From positions 1 to 64,000 of the forward strand of contig SHZM01000003.1 in the NCBI GenBank assembly GCA_009692265.1: a DNA stretch of 64,000 nucleotides, read 5' to 3'. The stretch comes from Gammaproteobacteria bacterium (GTDB taxonomy: Bacteria; Pseudomonadota; Gammaproteobacteria; Ga0077536). The translations under genes and the position numbers were made by a program. Of the stretch, positions 51,922-58,985 are shown in pieces (position 1 is the stretch's first letter; the number at the start of each line of letters is the position of its first letter). The notes beneath the pieces were generated by a model. It saw only the letters and a program-made list of their open reading frames with translations. It was not told the origin of the DNA and did no database searches.

Positions 51922-54381
51922 GTGAACCTACCGCGCCACGCGAATGTCGTCATCGTCGGCGGCGGCATCGTCGGCTGCAGTGTCGCCTATCACCTGACGC
52001 AGCGCGGCTGCCGGGATGTGGTTCTGCTGGAGCGCCGCCAGCTGACGTGTGGCACGACCTGGCACGCGGCAGGCCTCGTGGGCCAGCTGCGCGCCACTTA
52101 CAACATGACCCAGCTGGCGCAATACACCACCGGCCTGTACGCCTCGCTGGAAGCCATCACCGGCCAGGCGACGGGATTCCGGCAGACCGGGTCGATCGCG
52201 ATCGCGAGTACGGCCGGGCGCCTCGAGGAGCTGCAACGCGGGGCCTCGATGGCGAAGTGCTTCGGCCTGGAAGTCGAGCTGCTGACGCCGGGTGAGATCG
52301 CCGGAAAATGGCCCGGTGTGCGGACCGATGATCTGATTGGCGGCGTGTTCCTGCCGAAGGATGGCCGCACCAATCCAATCGACACCACGCAGGCGCTGGC
52401 GAAGGGCGCACGTGCGGGCGGCGCCCGGATTTTCGAGCACGTCGTGATCGATGAAATCATCGTGACCGATGGTCGAGCGCGCGGCGTGCGCACGGCATCC
52501 GGCGACATTGAAGCCGATGTGGTGGTCAACTGCGCCGGTATGTGGGCGCATGGTCTCGGTGCGCGTGCCGGTGTCACCATTCCGTTGCATGCGGCCGAGC
52601 ACTTCTACATCGTCACCGAGCAGATGGCGGGCCTGTCGTCGGATCTGCCGGTGCTGCGCGATCCGGACAGCTGCGCTTACTTCAAGGAGGATGCAGGAAA
52701 GCTGCTGGTCGGCTGGTTCGAACCGGTGGCGAAACCCTGGGGTATGCAGGGGATCCCCGCGACGTTCTGCTTCGAACAGCTGCCCGATGACTTGAAGCAC
52801 ATCGAGCCCTTGCTGATCAAAGCGGCGCAGCGTTACCCGGCATTGGCGGACGCCGGAATCAAGCTCTTCTTCAATGGGCCGGAGAGTTTCACCCCCGATG
52901 ATCGTTACCTGCTGGGGGAAGTCCCCGAAGTGCGCAATCTGTACGTGGCGGCCGGGTTCAACTCCATCGGCATCCAATCTGCCGGCGGTGTGGGTCGGGT
53001 GCTCGCGGACTGGGTACTGGACGGCCACCCGCCAATGGACCTCTGGGATGTCGACATCCGGCGCTGCATGCCGTTCCAGCGTAACCGTCGCTACCTGCAC
53101 GACCGCACGGTTGAATCGCTCGGCCTCCTCTATGCGATGCACTGGCCTTATCGCCAGCCCGAGACCGCCCGTGGCGTTCGGCGCTCGATCCTGCACGAAC
53201 GACTCGCGGCGCGCGGCGCTTGCTTCGGCGAAGTCGCTGGCTGGGAACGCGCGAACTGGTTCGCACCTGTCGGTGCGCGGTCCGAATATGAATACAGCTA
53301 CGGCCGGCAGAACTGGTTCGACGCATCCGCACAGGAGCATCGGGCCGTGCGGGAAACGGCCGGCCTGTTCGACCAGTCATCGTTCGCGAAATTCCTGGTG
53401 CAGGGTTCGGACAGCGAAACCGCGCTGAACTGGATCTGCGCAAACAGCGTGTCAGTTCCGGTCGGCAAGGTGGTCTACACCCAATGGCTGAACGAACGCG
53501 GCGGTATCGAGGCCGATCTCACCATCACTCGCGAGGCCGCGGATCGCTACATGGTAGTGACCGCCGCAGCGAGTGCCACGCGCGATCTCGCCTGGTTGCA
53601 GCGGCAGATCCCAGCGAATTCACGCGCGGTCGTCACCGACGTGAGTTCCGGTTTCGCCGTGCTCGGCCTGATGGGGCCGCGCTCGCGCGAAATCCTCGCA
53701 CGCGTGACCGACGCCGACCTGTCGAACGCCGGGTTTCCGTTCGGGACCTCCCGGATTATCGACCTCGCCTACGCACGCGTACGCGCCAGTCGCATCACTT
53801 ACGTGGGCGAGCTCGGCTGGGAGCTCTACATCCCAACTGAGTTTGCACCCGGGGTATTCGATGCGCTGCTTGAAGCTGGCGCGCCGAGCGAGCTGCAGCT
53901 TGCCGGTTACCATGCACTTAACTCGCTGCGCATGGAGAAGGGCTATCGTCACTGGGGCCACGACATCGCGGACGAAGACTCACCGCTCCAAGCGGGTCTG
54001 GAGTTCGTCGTGGCCTGGAACAAACCTGGCGGGTTCATCGGTCGCGACGCGCTGCTCGCGCAGCAGGCACGGGGGCTCAATCGACGCTTGGTGCAATTCG
54101 CGCTCCGCGATCCCCTGCCGCTGCTCTATCACAACGAGCCGATCTGGCGCGACGACCGCATCGTCGGCCGCGTTACGTCGGGCATGTTCGGCCACACCCT
54201 GGGTCGATCACTTGCAATGGGCTATGTCACCAATACGGATGGTCCAGCGGATCGTGCATTTATTGAAGGCGGACGGTATGAGATCGAAATCGCCTGCCGT
54301 CGTTACGGGGCTGACGTGTCGATCGGTGGCTGGTACGACGCGCGCAATCTTCGCGTGCGAGATGTCGAAGGAAACGCCTAA
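51922..54381 (+). CDS. dimethylglycine dehydrogenase-like FAD/THF enzyme
   Basis: An 819-residue two-part protein. The N-terminal DAO domain has 'VVIVGGGIVGCSVAYHL' and H48 in 'GTTWHAAGL', the site of covalent FAD in dimethylglycine and sarcosine dehydrogenases. The FAO_M linker and the C-terminal aminomethyltransferase (GCV_T) domain follow ('SITYVGELGWELYIPTEF'-like, 'NSLRMEKGYRHWGHDI'). It would oxidise an N-methyl group and hand the carbon to tetrahydrofolate. The frame is intact and is the best-preserved gene of the island. Substrate could be dimethylglycine, sarcosine or a related methylamine derivative. Confidence 0.88.
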   Translation: MNLPRHANVVIVGGGIVGCSVAYHLTQRGCRDVVLLERRQLTCGTTWHAAGLVGQLRATYNMTQLAQYTTGLYASLEAITGQATGFRQTGSIAIASTAGRLEELQRGASMAKCFGLEVELLTPGEIAGKWPGVRTDDLIGGVFLPKDGRTNPIDTTQALAKGARAGGARIFEHVVIDEIIVTDGRARGVRTASGDIEADVVVNCAGMWAHGLGARAGVTIPLHAAEHFYIVTEQMAGLSSDLPVLRDPDSCAYFKEDAGKLLVGWFEPVAKPWGMQGIPATFCFEQLPDDLKHIEPLLIKAAQRYPALADAGIKLFFNGPESFTPDDRYLLGEVPEVRNLYVAAGFNSIGIQSAGGVGRVLADWVLDGHPPMDLWDVDIRRCMPFQRNRRYLHDRTVESLGLLYAMHWPYRQPETARGVRRSILHERLAARGACFGEVAGWERANWFAPVGARSEYEYSYGRQNWFDASAQEHRAVRETAGLFDQSSFAKFLVQGSDSETALNWICANSVSVPVGKVVYTQWLNERGGIEADLTITREAADRYMVVTAAASATRDLAWLQRQIPANSRAVVTDVSSGFAVLGLMGPRSREILARVTDADLSNAGFPFGTSRIIDLAYARVRASRITYVGELGWELYIPTEFAPGVFDALLEAGAPSELQLAGYHALNSLRMEKGYRHWGHDIADEDSPLQAGLEFVVAWNKPGGFIGRDALLAQQARGLNRRLVQFALRDPLPLLYHNEPIWRDDRIVGRVTSGMFGHTLGRSLAMGYVTNTDGPADRAFIEGGRYEIEIACRRYGADVSIGGWYDARNLRVRDVEGNA

Positions 54382-55039
54382 CGCCGGCGGAGAAGTTTGC
54401 GCAAGCCGCGTTCACGAGGGAGCGTAGGTCGATGACAGCATTTTGCGTGGCGAAAAGCACAAAATGGACATCCCGAGCCAGGATGAGGTCGGTCGTCAAT
54501 AGTGGACGCCATCTATCTTAAGCCGCTACGCGTAGTACGCATCTGCCACCAAGGATTGCGATCGATTCCCGACCAACGATCGCGGGCTGGAACGCTTTCC
54601 CGGCATCGCGATAGACGTAATTCCAGCTAACTCCTAAATGGCTATCTGGGCACCATGCTGCCGCCGAGCCGGAGAGATTGCGCACGCAACGAATAGAAGA
54701 TTCCGCATCCAGAAATCCGATGGCGAACAGTTCAGGGAAGCGAACGGAGACGATTCGGCCTCCCCTATTTCGATAGGCAGAAACTGTATACCCACCGTCG
54801 TGACCCAGCCCTGCTACGACCGCGACATCGAATATGCGATTCAGGTGTGAAGCAGCCCCGTTTGATCGATAGTCGGCGGTGTTTCACAAGCATGGCAGCT
54901 AACTATTAACGCCCGCCTCATCTACGGGCTTGGTCGTTTGGGACTTGTGCTGGACCATCGTTCGCCCTCCATGCGTCTCAGCTGGAGGGCGATTGTCCGA
55001 AATTACCGACACTACGAAAGTACGCCGCTCAGTTAGCAG
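54382..55039. other. intergenic region without recognised genes
   Basis: About 660 bases. A few short open frames exist (for example 54638-54850) but none has a ribosome site or family-like sequence. I see no tRNA or clear repeat. Confidence 0.5.
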
Positions 55040-55456
55040 TTATTCCGGCGCGAGACCTAACTTCCCCACGCCGAGCTGCTTGAAAATCGCCGCCGCGTCC
55101 CACAGATCGTGCTGGGCGACGATCTTGCCGTCGCTGAAACTCAGCACCGAGGCGCCGCGGGTCTCGGTCTTGCGGCCCTTGGCCGGTATGCCGAAGAAGT
55201 CGCCGCCGTGCTCGGCGAACCACGTCCATTCCACCGCGCCACCCGTGCCGCCGCCGCTGTAGCCGTCGGCACGGAAGCGATGCGTGCCGACTTTCGGATC
55301 GGAGAAGGCATCGGAGAAACGCCGCAACTCCGTCCGGTTGTTTGCCTTTTCGCCGAAAATGATGTCCTCGAATTTCACGTTCTCGGCGTACATCTCCATC
55401 ATCCGATCGAGATCGCCGAAACTCGCCAGCCATTGCTTTGCCCAATCGATATTCAT
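55040..55456 (-). CDS. NTF2-like/SnoaL-type protein
   Basis: 138 residues from ATG 55456; the frame remains open 37 codons upstream, but this start gives the family N-terminus 'WAKQWLASFGDLDRMMEMYA'. The cone-shaped NTF2 fold is suggested by 'ENVKFEDIIFGEKANNRTEL', 'GAVEWTWFAEHGGDFFGIPA' and 'GASVLSFSDGKIVAQHDLWD'. This fold serves as isomerase, cyclase or binding protein, so function is open. Confidence 0.8.
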   Translation of the reverse strand: MNIDWAKQWLASFGDLDRMMEMYAENVKFEDIIFGEKANNRTELRRFSDAFSDPKVGTHRFRADGYSGGGTGGAVEWTWFAEHGGDFFGIPAKGRKTETRGASVLSFSDGKIVAQHDLWDAAAIFKQLGVGKLGLAPE

Positions 55457-55831
55457 GCCGTGGTCTTCCCGTGTTGTCGCAACCGTCCGAGTATAGCTAT
55501 TCAGGGCAGTATTCGTTATCGACGACGCTGTGTCGGGATTGCATGTCGGACGTGGTGCCGACGCCACGCGTTTATATCACGCGTAATCACAAGGCTGGGG
55601 AGCATAACAGGCTCGGCTAGCGTAAGCCCTGTGCGGCCAGCGGCCCGCGCACGCTCATCGACAGCGCACGGACTTGCACGCTGAGCCGAATCTGATCTTT
55701 GGGAAGTATTTCGAGCAGCGGTATCATCAGCACCGCATCGAATGAGATTGTTGTAATCTTTAACGTCGCGTCGCCCGAGCGCAGGAGCGAGGAACCGACC
55801 CGCCACTCGATTTTGCCAAAGGAGAGACTCC

Positions 55832-57067
55832 GTGGAAAACGTCGCTATCACTGGACTGGGCGTAATCTCGTCCATAGGACAGAACTTGAAGCGCTTCAAC
55901 GACAGCCTTTTGGCGGGCAAGGTCGTAGCAAACGCCGCCCCCTGGGAGAAGGGCCACGAAAATATCTGGATGTCCCTCATCGAGAATTTCGATCCATCCG
56001 AATGGATGGAAGACCGGGTTATCCGTAACTCCACGTCCTTCTCCCACTATGCCATTGCCGCGGCCGCGCAAGCGGTGGTCGACGCTGGCCTAGAAGAGTT
56101 CGATCCTATGCGCACTGCCGTGGTGATCGGGAGCGCACTTGGTGGGGTGGATTCCTACGCGGATGATCAGGCACGGTTCGACAACGATGGGCCGGATGCC
56201 ATATCACAGAAGTTCATGGTCAATTCGCTTCTTAACATGCCGGCCGCGCACATCGCGCTGCGCTATGGGCTCCACGGGCCGCAGCTTGCCATCGCCACCG
56301 CCTGCGCATCGTCCCACGATGCCATGGGGATCGCTGCGCGAATGATCGAATCAGGTGAGATCGACGTCGCAATTACCGGCGGAACCGATTGCGCGATCAG
56401 CCCGCTGGTGTTCTTCGGAGCGCGGAACAACAAGATGTTTACGCCGCAACCCGATCCCTACAAAACCTGCCGTCCTTTCAACGTCGAGCGCCTTGGGGTC
56501 ATGCTCGGAGAAGGCGCTGGCATGTTCGTCCTCGAGCGCGCGGACCGGGCGCGGCAACGTGGGGCCACGATCTACGGACGACTGCGAGGCTACGCCACTC
56601 TGGCCGACGGTTACCACCCTTCTTCGCCAGAACCAACGGGCCGGTGGGAACAGCGTGTCATGGAGTTGGCGGTGCAGAATGCCAACCTGCCCGGAGGTGT
56701 CGATGATGTGGAGGCAATCGTCGCCCATGGGACCGGCACCCCGGTCGGGGATATCGCCGAACTCGCCGCGCTGAACCGCATCTATGGCGCACGCTCGAAG
56801 CCGATTCGAGTGATGTCGCCGAAGGGAAATTTTGGCCACCCTCACGGCCCGGCTGGGGCCCTCGGCCTCCTTGCGGGATTATTCAGCATGCATCAAAACG
56901 CCCTCATGCCGACGGCCGGCACCTACGACAAACGCGACCTCATGCCGGAAGTCGACAAGTTGCACGTGGTCATCAAAGACCCCGCAGAAGGCCGTATCGA
57001 TACGCTGCAAGTCAACGCGTTCGGCTTTGGCGGTCAGAACGCCTCGTTGGTAGTAACGCGGGAATAG
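55832..57067 (+). CDS. beta-ketoacyl-ACP synthase (KAS II/FabF-like)
   Basis: A 411-residue condensing enzyme from a GTG start with AAGGAGAG just upstream. The Cys-His-His triad is complete: C158 ('ATACASSHDAMG'), H299 ('VAHGTGTPVGD') and H336 ('GNFGHPHGPAG'). No acyl carrier protein, ketoreductase or malonyl transferase gene lies beside it, so it is an orphan KAS. Its island location suggests a secondary lipid or polyketide role rather than housekeeping fatty acid synthesis. The active site looks functional. Confidence 0.87.
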   Translation: MENVAITGLGVISSIGQNLKRFNDSLLAGKVVANAAPWEKGHENIWMSLIENFDPSEWMEDRVIRNSTSFSHYAIAAAAQAVVDAGLEEFDPMRTAVVIGSALGGVDSYADDQARFDNDGPDAISQKFMVNSLLNMPAAHIALRYGLHGPQLAIATACASSHDAMGIAARMIESGEIDVAITGGTDCAISPLVFFGARNNKMFTPQPDPYKTCRPFNVERLGVMLGEGAGMFVLERADRARQRGATIYGRLRGYATLADGYHPSSPEPTGRWEQRVMELAVQNANLPGGVDDVEAIVAHGTGTPVGDIAELAALNRIYGARSKPIRVMSPKGNFGHPHGPAGALGLLAGLFSMHQNALMPTAGTYDKRDLMPEVDKLHVVIKDPAEGRIDTLQVNAFGFGGQNASLVVTRE

Positions 57068-57211
57068 GTGGCGACAGGCACATTATGGCGCGAGTGGCGG
57101 GTCTCAACTGCTCCGCTGGCGATCGCGATAACACCAACGAATGGCGAATTTTCACTCGGCGCAGTCAGCATCCGACAGAGAACCTTGCGCATATGTTGTC
57201 GGCTGTCCACC

Positions 57212-57256
57212 CTCAAACGGCAGGAGTCGGTGGCTCGATCCAACTATCGCAATCAG
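57212..57256 (+). repeat. degenerate tRNA-Val 3' repeat (att-like)
   Basis: Aligned with tRNA-Val from its anticodon loop (50887-50925), about 33 of 39 bases match at 57212-57250, including ACGGCAGGAGTCGGTGGCTC and GATCCAACTATCGC. It cannot fold as a full tRNA. It is best read as the far end of an island that inserted in tRNA-Val. The surrounding 57068-57442 holds no gene. Confidence 0.65.
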
Positions 57257-57442
57257 ACAAGTAAGCGAAACCCAGCTCCCTGCCGCAAACTTGTCACATT
57301 TCGCGTTTTGTAATCGGTAGTATTCGACAGTTATTTCGAGCGCTTGCCTTCGCGGCAGTTGAGCGACGGCGCGCGCTGCTGCTAGCCTAGTCATAGATAT
57401 CATGAGTCATAGGCATCGGACCTCGGGACACCAGAACACACT

Positions 57443-58288
57443 ATGCTGATCGCGCAAATCTCGGACACGCACGTGCAATTGCCTGGCGGCTTGCTCGACC
57501 GGAACTACGATACCGCCGGCAATCTGGAGCGTGCGGTGCGGCACCTCAACGCGTTCACTCCGCAGCCCGACGCAGTCTTATTGACCGGTGACGCGGTGGA
57601 CGCCGGATTGCCGGCCGAATACGGTCGTCTGCGCGAGATCCTGTCGGTGCTGAAAGCACCGTTGTTCGTCATTCCTGGCAATCACGATGAACGAGAAGCG
57701 ATGCGTCGTGCGTTCAGTGATGGTCGCTATCTGCCGGGCGAGGGCTTTCTGCAGTACACGATCGAAGACTGGCCGGTGCGGCTAATCGGGCTCGACACCC
57801 TTATCCCGGGCGAGCACGGCGGTCGCCTATGCGACGCGCGACGCCAGTGGCTCGCCGCGCAGTTGGATCAAGCGCGCGATCGTCCCACGGTGATCTTCAT
57901 GCATCACCCGCCGTTCCGTACCGGACTCACCGTGATGGACGCTATGGGCTTCGAGGGCGCGGAAGCGCTCGCGTCGCTGGTGAGATCCCAACCGCAAGTG
58001 CACCAGGTAGTGTCCGGCCACATTCACCGCCCGATCGTCACGCGCTTCGGTGGCACCGTAGCGTCGGTCTGCCCGTCAACTGCGCAGCAGGCGGCGCTCG
58101 ATCTCAGGCCCGATCCGCACCTTGCCGTCGTGATGGAACCTCCCGCGGCGACTCTGCTGTGGTGGGATTCCACGACCGGTTCCCTGGTGCATCACCTCAG
58201 CGTAATCGGCGAGCGGCCGGCACACGTGCTGTACGACGGCTCGCAATGGGTGATGGACAACCCGCTGCCACCAGGATTCCACGCCTGA
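57443..58288 (+). CDS. metallophosphoesterase (CpdA/GpdQ-like phosphodiesterase)
   Basis: A 281-residue calcineurin-fold enzyme with all metal motifs: D8-x-H10 ('ISDTHVQL'), GD50 ('LLTGDAVDAG'), N80-H81 ('PGNHDERE'), 'VIFMHHPPFR' and 'VVSGHIHRP'. Relatives hydrolyse cyclic AMP or glycerophosphodiesters. It lies just beyond the island end, with its own upstream region, and converges with the gene at 58317. Confidence 0.85.
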   Translation: MLIAQISDTHVQLPGGLLDRNYDTAGNLERAVRHLNAFTPQPDAVLLTGDAVDAGLPAEYGRLREILSVLKAPLFVIPGNHDEREAMRRAFSDGRYLPGEGFLQYTIEDWPVRLIGLDTLIPGEHGGRLCDARRQWLAAQLDQARDRPTVIFMHHPPFRTGLTVMDAMGFEGAEALASLVRSQPQVHQVVSGHIHRPIVTRFGGTVASVCPSTAQQAALDLRPDPHLAVVMEPPAATLLWWDSTTGSLVHHLSVIGERPAHVLYDGSQWVMDNPLPPGFHA

Positions 58289-58316
58289 GCACTGCGAGTA
58301 ACGCGTTGAGCGGCGT

Positions 58317-58892
58317 CTAGTGCGCTACCGCCGAGTCGATCTTTAAGTCATCGACACCCCTCCACGGGGCGATCGGACCGCGCATAATCCAGGCATGCGG
58401 CTTGCCCCGGCCGGTGGTTGGATCAACGGGACCCCAGTAGGCGTGGTCGGTGCGTGTGCTGATAATGCCGACGAAGAGACCGTCCTTCAGTTTTCGGACC
58501 TCGTTGGTCATTCCATTGTCTTTGTTGTGACTCAGGAACTCACTGTAGTAGCCCATCAGCGCCGGCTTTCCATCGATCAGTGACTTGTTGATTTCGCCCG
58601 CGAACCGCATGGTGCGGACAAATCCCCCTGGCTGGAACCACAGGTTGTAACCCTGGCCGGGAAAGCGGCCATGCGGAAGCGGCGCAAAGGCCTTTCCAAA
58701 CCATTCACCAGGTCCCTCCACCTTGCGGATCTTGGCGTGGACGAGGGACAGCGGATAAATCATGTGTCCCTGGTACTCGCCATGCATTTCTTCCAAGGTT
58801 GGCGCTTCAAGCGTGCGCCAGAGTTCGACGAGTTCATCGGAGGTGTGGTGTCGCAACCATTCGAGTGTGTAAATATCGGTAGAAATTGCCAT
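58317..58892 (-). CDS. conserved hypothetical protein, partner of the PEP-dikinase-like gene
   Basis: A 191-residue soluble protein I cannot name. Visible segments are 'TLEWLRHHTSDELVELWRTL', 'HGEYQGHMIYPLSL', 'GEWFGKAFAPLPHGRFPGQG' and 'GRGKPHAWIMRG', with many aromatic and Gly residues suggesting a beta-barrel-like binding protein. A ribosome-like AAGGAGAG precedes its ATG. It follows the PEP-dikinase-like gene by 93 bases on the same strand, so it is probably under the same sigma-54 promoter and may act on the same compound. Confidence 0.65.
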   Translation of the reverse strand: MAISTDIYTLEWLRHHTSDELVELWRTLEAPTLEEMHGEYQGHMIYPLSLVHAKIRKVEGPGEWFGKAFAPLPHGRFPGQGYNLWFQPGGFVRTMRFAGEINKSLIDGKPALMGYYSEFLSHNKDNGMTNEVRKLKDGLFVGIISTRTDHAYWGPVDPTTGRGKPHAWIMRGPIAPWRGVDDLKIDSAVAH

Positions 58893-58985
58893 TACGCTCT
58901 CCTTCTCAATTGAGGTTTATAAAGGCTTTAAACAAGCAGCCGTAATTTACTGTGGCACCACCGCAGGGTTAAATGGGCGCGACTG

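Larger units (their letters stand above)
50932..57256. mobile_element. probable tRNA-Val-associated genomic island (old)
   Basis: The segment starts at the 3' end of tRNA-Val and ends at a degenerate copy of that tRNA's 3' part. Just inside the tRNA (50983-51005) and just outside the relic (57282-57304) lie similar sequences (CACAAATTTGCCACATCGCG and CGCAAACTTGTCACATTTCG). Contents: a broken MetE-like gene, a dimethylglycine-dehydrogenase-like gene, an NTF2-like gene and a beta-ketoacyl synthase; the coding parts look more GC-rich than the methylamine operon. No integrase remains. The first 420 bases (50932-51353) hold no gene I can support. Confidence 0.55.

Noticed and set aside
51928-53340. 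Long minus-strand frame (470 codons) inside the dimethylglycine-dehydrogenase gene
   Set aside because: It is a shadow of the GC-rich coding strand; composition is Arg/His/Ala rich without motifs.
54638-54850. 70-codon plus-strand frame in the island
   Set aside because: No ribosome site, no motif and unusual composition; not supportable as a gene.
57212-57256. A second functional tRNA-Val
   Set aside because: Only the 3' part aligns; the acceptor and D arms are missing and the CCA end is lost.
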